Below, in pieces: positions 15,507 to 22,459 of a DNA stretch of 29,743 nucleotides. The notes beneath the pieces are model-generated. The model made no database searches. It was not told the origin of the DNA and saw nothing but the letters and a program-made list of their open reading frames with translations. A program made the translations under genes and the position numbers. Origin of the DNA: a virus. The first letter of the stretch is position 1, and each line of letters starts with the position of its first letter. Where the stretch lies: IMG/VR virus record IMGVR_UViG_3300027849_000043, positions 1 to 29,743 of that record. One strand, written 5' to 3'.

Positions 15507-16790
15507 ATGCTTATAGCGGACATTAATAATCCATTTAGACAATTTATGCAAGACTGTGGACTTGATGTCACGCATGTACCTCCGACATCGAGAGATTCTG
15601 TGTTTGCAATGAGTGGCTGTTTTGAATGGACTCCACCTGCAGATAGGACCAGTCCTGTTACCATTGAGTTCCTGAAACGGAGTATCATGGACCCACTACT
15701 GTATGTAATCAGCTTAGATGGCTTTGATTCAGATGTGATATTTAATACATGGCAAGAGTATAACAGCGAACACACTCTAATACCTAAGTACATCACGAAC
15801 AATCCTTATGCAGTAGTTCTGTTTGAAAACGGTGCAGAAGGGCATTGTGACAAGCACATATTCGAGTTTATTCACCAAGTTAAGCAGTCTTACAAGCTCG
15901 CTACAGTGTTTTACGGCAATAGTTGTGTCAATATAGCAGATAAGTTTAAAACGTTTAATTACGACACATTTAAGGTGCTTTATACTAGAAACTATAAAGA
16001 AGACATAATGTTACAGCTAGATATTACTGCTGAATTCGACTTTAACACACCTAAAAAACATCTATTTAATTGTTTAAACAATGCTCCTAAGCCACATAGA
16101 GCGTTATTACTAGGCGCATTTATAAAAAACAGTTTGCAGGATAACATACTAAGTAGCCCAGATGTTCCCTTTGAAGAAGTTACACACAATACTATGGATT
16201 ACATTAGTAAGAACCTTAACAGCATTGCAGATATAAAGAAGGGTGTTAGTTATTTAGAAGCACTATCACAGCATTACCCTATAAAGTTTGATGACAGAGA
16301 TGCAGATGTTGTACACATGAAAGCAGTAAGTAACAGTAGTTCGTTTTATGCTAACATGTTCAATTGTGACATACAACTAGTAACTGAGTCTATGGTAGGC
16401 GACTGTTTATACATAACTGAGAAAGTTTTTAAGCCTGTAATACAAAAACAGCCGTTTATGTTGTTAGGCCCAACTAGAATGTATCAGCATTTACGACAAA
16501 TGGGATATAAAACATACGACCATTTGTTTGATGACATACAAATGTATGATACCGAAACAAATGTTATACACAAAATAGACATGCTAGTGGACAATCTAGA
16601 GACATTGCAAATGAAAAAGGATAATCCGAGTCTATGGCAGGACATAGTAGCACAAAGTAAAGAGTGCGCCGAACATAATTATACATTATTCCAAACTAAT
16701 TCATCATATATACTGGAAAACATTAAGACAGACTTAGATGGCTGGCTAAAAGTGTACACAGATTATGAGAAAATATTTAAAGAAAGATAA
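15507..16790 (+). CDS. Glycosyltransferase-like protein, GT10 (fucosyltransferase-type) C-domain
   Basis: This is a 427-residue protein. The C-terminal segment at 291-343 (LVTESMVGDCLYITEKVFKP, then QKQPFMLLGP, then MGYKTYDHLFDD) resembles the nucleotide-sugar binding half of GT10 fucosyltransferases. It parallels the segment at about 214-263 of the protein encoded at 4564-5616. The N-terminal half has Cys-rich loops and no motif I recognise. It may act on a glycan of the virion or of the infected host; donor and acceptor are unknown. A perfect late-promoter box lies 4 bases before the ATG, so transcripts may be leaderless or the start may be at a downstream Met (M14 at 15546). Its TAA overlaps the next late-promoter-like box. 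Confidence 0.62.
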   Translation: MLIADINNPFRQFMQDCGLDVTHVPPTSRDSVFAMSGCFEWTPPADRTSPVTIEFLKRSIMDPLLYVISLDGFDSDVIFNTWQEYNSEHTLIPKYITNNPYAVVLFENGAEGHCDKHIFEFIHQVKQSYKLATVFYGNSCVNIADKFKTFNYDTFKVLYTRNYKEDIMLQLDITAEFDFNTPKKHLFNCLNNAPKPHRALLLGAFIKNSLQDNILSSPDVPFEEVTHNTMDYISKNLNSIADIKKGVSYLEALSQHYPIKFDDRDADVVHMKAVSNSSSFYANMFNCDIQLVTESMVGDCLYITEKVFKPVIQKQPFMLLGPTRMYQHLRQMGYKTYDHLFDDIQMYDTETNVIHKIDMLVDNLETLQMKKDNPSLWQDIVAQSKECAEHNYTLFQTNSSYILENIKTDLDGWLKVYTDYEKIFKER

Positions 16791-16794
16791 ATAA
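16786..16794 (+). promoter_or_regulatory. Late-promoter-like box GATAAATAA overlapping a stop codon
   Basis: The box overlaps the TAA (16788-16790) of the glycosyltransferase gene and ends 4 bases before ATG 16799. This is the same 4-base spacing as the box at 15494-15502, so this is a second candidate for a leaderless late transcript. Confidence 0.5.
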
Positions 16795-16798
16795 CAGT

Positions 16799-16999
16799 AT
16801 GAAGATATCAGACATTGTATTAAACGAATTTGCATCAATGGGTGGCATGAGTGCCGGTGCAGTAGCTACTGTGGTAAAACCGATAGCTAATGATGCACAG
16901 CGTATAGCCCAACGTCCAAAGAAGCCTAAGAAAACTAAGTGGGCTCACAAAAAGCCAGGTCCCAAAGCTAAGAAAGAATCAAGTATCATAAAGAGATAG
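16799..16999 (+). CDS. Very basic small protein with capsid-targeting-like leader
   Basis: This is a 66-residue protein starting MKISDIVLNEFASMGG. L8-N9-E10 fits the gp21 (L/I)-x-E cleavage rule. After an Ala/Gly/Val-rich stretch, residues 39-60 are a run of Lys/Pro (AQRPKKPKKTKWAHKKPG) that resembles a DNA-binding tail or nuclear-signal-like cluster. There is no Cys and no membrane segment. Cleavage would leave a basic peptide of about 56 residues, as in processed T4 internal proteins. One base separates it from the next gene. Confidence 0.65.
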   Translation: MKISDIVLNEFASMGGMSAGAVATVVKPIANDAQRIAQRPKKPKKTKWAHKKPGPKAKKESSIIKR

Positions 17000-17000
17000 C

Positions 17001-17210
17001 ATGAAAGTATTAGCATCCAAAAACGGACCAACCGTAGTAAGTTCAAAAGAGTTTCACTTCTTTGACAAATTATCGCACGAAAAAGGTATATATGAGTACG
17101 AACTCAATGAAAATGAGTTATACACTGCCCAGCAATTAAGACAACGTGGACTAGTAATAAGAGTAAATGATAATGGCAAAGCAAAATACAAAGCAATCAA
17201 GCAAAGGTAA
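17001..17210 (+). CDS. Small unknown protein
   Basis: The 69-residue product begins MKVLASKNGPTVVSSKEFHF. It is a mix of strands and one helix (ELYTAQQLRQRGLVIRV), which could be a small winged-helix or HTH-like shape, although no clear family is seen. It has no visible leader of the LxE kind. It follows the basic 66-residue gene with one base between and shares its last 44 bases with the following gene, so these three are one transcript. Function unknown. Confidence 0.68.
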   Translation: MKVLASKNGPTVVSSKEFHFFDKLSHEKGIYEYELNENELYTAQQLRQRGLVIRVNDNGKAKYKAIKQR

Positions 17211-17631
17211 ATTAGACAACAAACAAGTTGCTAAGAAATTAGAAACAGCAACTAAAAATGTTCTGTCTAAAGGTATGTACTTCTCTGTGAAAAGAAATGA
17301 TGGATACTTTGATATTGTACTTGCTACTAATAGAACAGCAGTGTGTAAAAATGTGTACTTGCCTGAAACAGCAAGAACAATCGTAACAACATTAAACACT
17401 ACTGCTAAGAGAAAACTCTCCCCTACAATTAATATAATTAATTCTGCAATTCGACAGTATCAGGATGAAGTATCAAAGCATTATAATGATCTAATATTTT
17501 ATAAACATACAATGCGTACTACTGACGACAATGAAAAATTCTATGTTGTTGAGAGTAGAGCGGACATGTCTATGATGAAATTACGTGATTCTAAAGATCA
17601 TTTGCATTCGCATATACATACCTCCTATTAA
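17167..17631 (+). CDS. Unknown protein, possibly DNA- or assembly-related
   Basis: This is a 154-residue product. ATG 17167 and ATG 17173 are both possible starts (MIMAKQNTK). The start lies 44 bases inside the preceding gene, in another frame. The first 35 residues are Lys/Gln-rich. Residues 35-110 alternate strand and helix (YFDIVLATNRTAVCKNVYL), with a coil at 95-110 (AIRQYQDEVSKHYND). The last residues are His-rich (DHLHSHIHTSY), which could bind metal. No known family is recognised. It ends 78 bases before the next gene. Confidence 0.7.
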   Translation: MIMAKQNTKQSSKGKLDNKQVAKKLETATKNVLSKGMYFSVKRNDGYFDIVLATNRTAVCKNVYLPETARTIVTTLNTTAKRKLSPTINIINSAIRQYQDEVSKHYNDLIFYKHTMRTTDDNEKFYVVESRADMSMMKLRDSKDHLHSHIHTSY

Positions 17632-17667
17632 ACGGTTGATTTTTCAATACCCTTTTTTATAGTTTTT

Positions 17668-17676
17668 GATAAATAC
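17668..17676 (+). promoter_or_regulatory. Late-promoter-like box GATAAATAC
   Basis: It lies in the 77-base gap between the 17167 and 17709 genes, 32 bases before the ATG. The gap has no clear hairpin terminator. Confidence 0.62.
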
Positions 17677-17708
17677 AAATAACAATTTAACTTTTATCGG
17701 GAAAGAAC

Positions 17709-18986
17709 ATGAAAATTACAAATTTTAACCAAACGCCAAAGAAACGAATTAATCAAATTAATTCTTATCTTAAAGAGGCTCATGGTGTGCAAGTCAAAGG
17801 CTTACACAGCAAGACCAAACTTGAAACTATTAAAGAAAAAGCAGAACAAACTCTTATAAGATTACGAAACACAAATCGTAAGTTTAACTTAGATCCAGAA
17901 TACGCAAAGTTTTTAGGCGTAAGAGATGTTATCGAAGTTATGCTTTCTGAAGGCATGTATGCAGAAAGTCCTGCAATGCAAGAAATGAAATCAGGCATTG
18001 TATCCGAAGTTAAGGCTTTAATGGACGGCGGTTACACAATGGACGAAGCAAGTAAAGAGTGCATGAACAAATTCAGAAAGGACACCCGATATGCCCATGA
18101 TGACGAATTTGTACTGCCAATAGTACTTAAAGCGGCTAAAGACTACATGGAAGCATGTAGCTCAATGAGCGAAGAAGTTAAACAAGAGTTTCCAGAAACA
18201 GATATCAACGAATACTTATTCCAAGAGATGGCAAAAGAAGTTGGAATGGAAATAGACAACGTTGAAGCATTAAAGGCAATTGAAGAAAAACTAGGCATGT
18301 TTGCTGAAGTAAGTGGCAAGAGCAGAGAGTCTGTTGTAGGCTTCTTAAATGGTTTAGAAGAAGATGCAGTTGCAAACGGTATTCAAATGTTTGGTAAGAA
18401 AGTTGCAGAACAAAATAAATTTACAGGTGCTAGAAAAGATGCTATTGCACAAGGTAAAAAGTCTTTTGAAGTAGACGGAACAGAATTTGATATTACTGGC
18501 GATACTAAAGATGAAAAGAGTCAAGCAAAAGAAAGCATGTTCGATGACATCATCGGTGACATGATTTCAGAAGAAGTAGAAGTGGAACAAGCAGAAGTGG
18601 TTATGGCACTTAGAGCCTTAGCAGACGATGTACAAGACCACGTTGAAAGAATTGGCAGAATGATTAACGAAGACCTTCCTGCTATTGTAGATCAAATGAA
18701 AGCAGAGTTTGGCGCAGAACAGGCAGTTCAAATGAAATCTAATATGGAGCAAACGCTTCAATCAGTATTAGATGGAAACAAAGCAGGTAAAGACGGATTG
18801 GACAGCGTTATTGCTGGACTAACTGGACAGGGAACGGGCATGGTGGATGCACCAGCTGAACCTGGACTTGACACTGGACTTGAACAACCTGCATTAGGCG
18901 GCGAAGAAGAGCCTGCATTGGATAACGTACCTGCCGCGGCTGGCCCAGAAGATGAGCCACTAGGTAGAGCATCAGTAGAGATTTAA
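17709..18986 (+). CDS. Probable virion structural protein with acidic Pro/Ala-rich tail
   Basis: This is a 425-residue protein. The first 25 residues are basic (PKKRINQINSYLKEAHG) and contain L21-K22-E23. The body (25-340) is almost all helix with coiled-coil-like stretches and many Met. Residues 345-425 are Gly/Ala/Pro/Glu-rich and disordered, ending EDEPLGRASVEI. A similar acidic tail ending in LGRA-type sequence is, as I recall, found on virion proteins of marine T4-like phages, but I could not check this. A late-promoter-like box lies upstream. The next gene begins one base after its stop. A virion or prohead role fits; a specific T4 counterpart cannot be named. Confidence 0.72.
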   Translation: MKITNFNQTPKKRINQINSYLKEAHGVQVKGLHSKTKLETIKEKAEQTLIRLRNTNRKFNLDPEYAKFLGVRDVIEVMLSEGMYAESPAMQEMKSGIVSEVKALMDGGYTMDEASKECMNKFRKDTRYAHDDEFVLPIVLKAAKDYMEACSSMSEEVKQEFPETDINEYLFQEMAKEVGMEIDNVEALKAIEEKLGMFAEVSGKSRESVVGFLNGLEEDAVANGIQMFGKKVAEQNKFTGARKDAIAQGKKSFEVDGTEFDITGDTKDEKSQAKESMFDDIIGDMISEEVEVEQAEVVMALRALADDVQDHVERIGRMINEDLPAIVDQMKAEFGAEQAVQMKSNMEQTLQSVLDGNKAGKDGLDSVIAGLTGQGTGMVDAPAEPGLDTGLEQPALGGEEEPALDNVPAAAGPEDEPLGRASVEI

Positions 18987-18987
18987 C

Positions 18988-19332
18988 ATGAAGATTAACG
19001 AAGTATTACTCTTCGAACTATACTTCGACGACTTACAACTTGCTATTAAAGACAGAATTGTCCAGCAAGTTGGGTCCGACGTTAGTGAGATACCAACGGA
19101 AGAATTCCGTAAGAGCCTCGCAGACGACGGATTTTTGATGAGCACGGATGAACTCATCAAGGCGCTCAATGACATGGAAGTCATTGATAGTGCGGACGAG
19201 AATAGTATCGTGCCTAAAGGCAAAATTGCCAATGATGTAACTGACCCAGATGCAGAAGATCAAGGCGTTGATGTTGGTGCAATGGCAGATGACCAAGCAT
19301 TAGGTGCCGTAAAAGACAACCTCCCACAATAA
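18988..19332 (+). CDS. Small acidic protein with capsid-targeting-like leader
   Basis: The 114-residue product begins MKINEVLLFELYFDDLQL. L8-F9-E10 fits the (L/I)-x-E rule. The body is helical and acidic and the C-terminal third is disordered (DPDAEDQGVDVGAMADD). There are no Cys or membrane segments. Acidic composition and pairing with the previous gene (one-base gap) suggest a partner of that protein. It could be a core or scaffold component rather than packaged cargo. Function unknown. Confidence 0.68.
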   Translation: MKINEVLLFELYFDDLQLAIKDRIVQQVGSDVSEIPTEEFRKSLADDGFLMSTDELIKALNDMEVIDSADENSIVPKGKIANDVTDPDAEDQGVDVGAMADDQALGAVKDNLPQ

Positions 19333-19352
19333 GCATAAACTAAATATGTTTA

Positions 19353-20426
19353 ATGTCAACACAACTTAATAAGTTAGCAACTCCATTCGCCAGTATTAGG
19401 CAATTACCTTTTGATGAGTATGTAAAGAGATTTACAGCAGGTATCACTAGGATACATATTCACGATACATATTACGAACAAACGGATTTTGCACCCGGTA
19501 TATGGGACTTCTTTGAAGGTACCCAAACCACTGACAAGTACAATAACTCACTAATAGACCACAACAACATACCCGCAGTATATAAGCATCTATCTTTAGA
19601 CACACCCGGCAAGCCAGCACAGGTGTTAGCAATGACACACAATGATGTTGACTTAACGCCTGAGCAGAAAAAACAGAAAGAGCGAGTGTGGGACAAACTA
19701 CTAGATGTAGGAATGGACGATGAGGAATGGTTTGCATCTTTCCCTGATATCACTTACCGTATAAACAGTTTAGGTTTGCGTACTGACTTAGAAGTGGACG
19801 ACTTGGTACCTAATGAGTTTATTCCAGTGTTTGGTTGTAGTCACACATTTGGGTTAGGTATGCCAGCAGAGAACTTGTGGCATAACAAACTTAGTGAATC
19901 TCTTCCTATATTTAATGTAGGTATATGTGGTTCAGGTATAATGGATGTTTATTTGTTATTAACACAGTTATACAACGAGAAGCCGTTCAACAAAGCATAC
20001 GCAGTTATACCCCACAACGAACGTATGTCACAAGTTAGTAAGAAAGGCATTATCGAGGGCGGCGCCCATGCACAAGCGTCAGCATTCTTAAATGAGTTTA
20101 AAGGTGTAGATGACGGATATCCACTACAGACACAAAACATGATTTTGATTGTGGTACAAGAAGCATTAGAGCATTTTTGTAAAGCAAACAACATCGAACT
20201 AGTAATGTACTCTAACTTTACTGTTGGCGGACAACTAGATTATCATAAATGGGGACTACTTTGTCCTCCAATTTTTAGACCAGCAAAGGCTATTATACCT
20301 AAACTAGAAACAGTTAATCCTAAGAAGCACACAAAAGAGCAGATACTTGATTCTGTTGCCAGAGATAAGATACACTATGGTCACAATTGGCACCGCAAAA
20401 TCGCAGAGATATTGCAATGTCGTTAA
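19353..20426 (+). CDS. SGNH-type hydrolase
   Basis: This is a 357-residue protein. Block I is FGCSHTFGLG, with S163 as the likely nucleophile (GCSxT takes the place of GDS). Block II is GICGSGIMD (190-198), holding a Gly for the oxyanion hole. Block V is SVARDKIHYGHNWHRKIA, where D338 and H341 make the D-x-x-H pair. The first 150 residues are an unfamiliar N-terminal region with several aromatics. These enzymes are esterases or deacetylases, often on glycans or lipids. It shares the C-terminal D-x-x-H block with the partial gene at 1-206. The end overlaps the FeoA-like gene by 10 bases. The target is unknown; because two GT10-like enzymes lie nearby, glycan tailoring is one possibility. Confidence 0.75.
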   Translation: MSTQLNKLATPFASIRQLPFDEYVKRFTAGITRIHIHDTYYEQTDFAPGIWDFFEGTQTTDKYNNSLIDHNNIPAVYKHLSLDTPGKPAQVLAMTHNDVDLTPEQKKQKERVWDKLLDVGMDDEEWFASFPDITYRINSLGLRTDLEVDDLVPNEFIPVFGCSHTFGLGMPAENLWHNKLSESLPIFNVGICGSGIMDVYLLLTQLYNEKPFNKAYAVIPHNERMSQVSKKGIIEGGAHAQASAFLNEFKGVDDGYPLQTQNMILIVVQEALEHFCKANNIELVMYSNFTVGGQLDYHKWGLLCPPIFRPAKAIIPKLETVNPKKHTKEQILDSVARDKIHYGHNWHRKIAEILQCR

Positions 20427-20647
20427 CTTTAGCTGAATTAGGATGCAACAAGACAGCATACATACAAGCATTGCCTAATAATACACGAATGGCTACTCAG
20501 TTGCTAGAGCAAGGCTTTGCAGTTGGTACTAAGGTATCAGTGGCTAATATTGCACCCTTTGGAGGCCCACTTGCAGTTAGATTGCATAACACCAAAATAT
20601 CTATAGGAAAGGGCATAGCAACACAGATAATAGTCAAAAAAGGTTGA
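20417..20647 (+). CDS. feoA: FeoA-like protein
   Basis: I start at ATG 20417, inside the SGNH gene, giving 76 residues (MSLTLAELGCNKTAYIQ). A longer frame from 20387 lies wholly within the SGNH gene. The sequence has the FeoA pattern: a Leu-rich start (LTLAELG), then LLEQGFAVGTKVSVANIAPF (core G-x-x-x-G-T-x-V), GGPLAVRLH and a final strand ISIGKGIATQIIVKKG. FeoA is an SH3-like cytoplasmic protein needed with FeoB for Fe(II) uptake; the same fold is the C-terminal domain of DtxR-type repressors. No FeoB is present in this window. It might help host iron uptake during infection or act as a generic SH3-like partner. It precedes a sigma-70 promoter. Confidence 0.85.
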   Translation: MSLTLAELGCNKTAYIQALPNNTRMATQLLEQGFAVGTKVSVANIAPFGGPLAVRLHNTKISIGKGIATQIIVKKG

Positions 20648-20672
20648 CAAACACCATCAAAGGTGTTATAAT
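20644..20672 (+). promoter_or_regulatory. Sigma-70 promoter, consensus TTGACA-17-TATAAT
   Basis: TTGACA at 20644-20649 and TATAAT at 20667-20672 are separated by 17 bases, a perfect consensus. The spacer contains an inverted repeat AACACC/GGTGTT (20650-20655 and 20662-20667, 6-base loop) that reaches into the -10 hexamer, so an operator or a hairpin is possible. It drives the exonuclease gene 30 bases downstream. Confidence 0.85.
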
Positions 20673-20702
20673 AAGCACTTATAGGAAAATGGATAACATT
20701 AT

Positions 20703-21377
20703 ATGTTAATAGATAAGATTCAATATAAAACTTTAGAACGAATTACTACCAAAGAAGGTAGACGCTATGTGGGAGACGATAATGTCCCTGTACCTAGTGT
20801 GACCACTGTACTTGATAAAACATCTGACAAGACTGCCTTGATTGCATGGCGTAAACGTGTCGGTGATGCTGAAGCAAATAGAGTAAGTACCGAAAGTGCT
20901 GGCTTAGGAACTAAAGTGCATAATGCGTTAGAGAAGTTCATTCTAGAAGAAGACTACGAAATCAAAGGAAATAACTTTGTAAGTATACTTGCAAGGGATA
21001 TGACTAACCTAATGATTAACAAAGGCTTCGGTGATGTTAGCGAAGTATGGGGAACTGAGGTTGGCTTAATTGCTCCTGGGCTCTATGCTGGAACAACTGA
21101 CTGTGTAGGAATACATGGCGGCGAAGAAGCTATTATTGACTTTAAGACTAGTAAGAAAATTAAAAAAGAAGCGTGGGTTCAAGACTACTACTTACAGTGC
21201 TGTGCCTATGCACTAGCACACAATGAGATGTACGACACTAATATTAGAAAGTGTGTTATTCTTATGGTTAGTAGAGATGTTGAATTCAAACAATATACAA
21301 TCGAAGGTGACCAGTTTGACCATTATTGTGGTCTGTGGGCACAACGTTTAGAGCAATATTATCAGTCTATTCTATGA
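20703..21377 (+). CDS. RecB/Cas4-like PD-(D/E)XK exonuclease
   Basis: This is a 224-residue protein. The RecB/Cas4-like nuclease core is visible in order: H73 in GTKVHNAL, E119 in GTEVG, D133 in GTTDCVG, D146-F-K148 in IIDFKTSK and Q165 in LQCCAYA. This is a complete PD-(D/E)XK metal-dependent nuclease. Four Cys (C134, C166, C167 and C189) are present, but there is no obvious iron-sulfur cluster set as in Cas4. A perfect sigma-70 promoter upstream makes it an early gene. Likely roles are degradation of host DNA, recombination or end processing. The stop overlaps the next ATG (ATGA). Confidence 0.88.
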   Translation: MLIDKIQYKTLERITTKEGRRYVGDDNVPVPSVTTVLDKTSDKTALIAWRKRVGDAEANRVSTESAGLGTKVHNALEKFILEEDYEIKGNNFVSILARDMTNLMINKGFGDVSEVWGTEVGLIAPGLYAGTTDCVGIHGGEEAIIDFKTSKKIKKEAWVQDYYLQCCAYALAHNEMYDTNIRKCVILMVSRDVEFKQYTIEGDQFDHYCGLWAQRLEQYYQSIL

Positions 21378-22402
21378 AGCAAGTAGTATTAGTACAACAT
21401 GCTATAGGTGAAGTTGGGCTAGATAATTTTGGTGTTATCGACCTTGTATTACCTGAACTTAAAGACGGTGAATACTTAATAGAAAATATCTATTGCGGTA
21501 CAGATCCTTACATGCGTATTTCGATGAACCCAGGTGAAGTGTTTCCTAACTACCCGATGATAACTCTCAATGAAGGGATACCAGGCGAGTCAGTAGGCAG
21601 AGTTATAGAAAGCAAAAATGCAGACTTCCCAGTTCATACACACTTGTGGCATAAGAAGGGTTGGCGCACACATGCAATAGGTAATGGCGATACCGAACAT
21701 TTTAAGTTAACTCCTGGCACAGATATGGAAAAGTATCTAACGTTTTATAGCCTAGTAGGAAGAACAGCATACTATTCCTTAACTAAGGTATTAAAAGTTA
21801 ATGTTTCGGATACTGTTGGTGTAAGTGGAGCAACAGGTGGTGTTGGTAATATGGTTGTACAATTTGCAAATCTTATGGGCTGTACTGTATACGGACTTAC
21901 TAGCACACAGGAAAAAGCAGACTTAGTAAACGAGTTAGGCGGCACTGGTGTTGTCGTTCCTCGTAAAACACCTTTAATGAAAATGCGAGCTATTATATCA
22001 GGTGCGTGTGAGCCGTTCGATGCTTACCATGAGAATGTCGGCAACGATTATTTCTTTAGTGCTTTGCAGAATATGACTTACAGCGGCACAATGTCCTACT
22101 GTGGCGTAATGTCTTTGTATCAAAATATAGTGCCAAGCGGTGGACCTAACCTTTTTGCCCTAACAACAAAAGATATAACCATTCGTGGTTGCAATATGAC
22201 TAAAGACTTAGTGTATGGTTCCGAAGAATGGAAACAGCAATTTAATTGGACTGATGAATTCCACCAATTTATAAACGACCATATTGACGAGTTACAATGC
22301 GTTAATACTATGTACGAAGGCATCGAATCAATGCCACAACAGTTTGTAGATCATTTTACACCAAAAACTCCTCGTTCTGGTAAATCTTTGTGCAGGATAT
22401 GA
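21374..22402 (+). CDS. MDR-family NAD(P)H-dependent oxidoreductase (zinc-independent)
   Basis: I start at ATG 21374, which overlaps the upstream TGA, giving 342 residues; a longer frame from 21326 lies within the nuclease gene. CGTDPYMRISM (41-51) fits the VDPYMRGRM substrate-side signature of the leukotriene B4 dehydrogenase/curcumin reductase branch of MDR enzymes. SGATGGVGNMVVQFANLMGC (151-170) is the Rossmann nucleotide-binding turn (AxGxxG). GRTAYYSLTKVLKV (129-142) fits the catalytic-domain helix before the cofactor domain. The structural and catalytic zinc cysteines of alcohol dehydrogenases are absent. Enzymes of this branch reduce the C=C bond of alpha,beta-unsaturated carbonyls. It could detoxify reactive aldehydes or alter lipid metabolites in the host. 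It is transcribed from the same sigma-70 promoter as the nuclease. Confidence 0.85.
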   Translation: MKQVVLVQHAIGEVGLDNFGVIDLVLPELKDGEYLIENIYCGTDPYMRISMNPGEVFPNYPMITLNEGIPGESVGRVIESKNADFPVHTHLWHKKGWRTHAIGNGDTEHFKLTPGTDMEKYLTFYSLVGRTAYYSLTKVLKVNVSDTVGVSGATGGVGNMVVQFANLMGCTVYGLTSTQEKADLVNELGGTGVVVPRKTPLMKMRAIISGACEPFDAYHENVGNDYFFSALQNMTYSGTMSYCGVMSLYQNIVPSGGPNLFALTTKDITIRGCNMTKDLVYGSEEWKQQFNWTDEFHQFINDHIDELQCVNTMYEGIESMPQQFVDHFTPKTPRSGKSLCRI

Positions 22403-22421
22403 AACTAGAATTGCTCAAAGT

Positions 22422-22430
22422 GATAAATAC
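22422..22430 (+). promoter_or_regulatory. Late-promoter-like box GATAAATAC
   Basis: It lies 29 bases before the GTG start at 22460, in the 57-base gap after the oxidoreductase gene. SD GGAG is at 22448-22451. It opens the late fibre gene after the early pair upstream. Confidence 0.65.
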
Positions 22431-22459
22431 ATTTATAAGAACATATTGGAGTTTACATA

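Noticed and set aside
20387-20416. Upstream extension of the FeoA-like protein
   Set aside because: The added residues lie inside the SGNH gene and are not part of the FeoA pattern, which begins at MSLTLAE.
21326-21373. Upstream extension of the MDR enzyme
   Set aside because: It overlaps the nuclease gene and adds residues before the normal MDR start. ATG 21374 overlaps the upstream stop.
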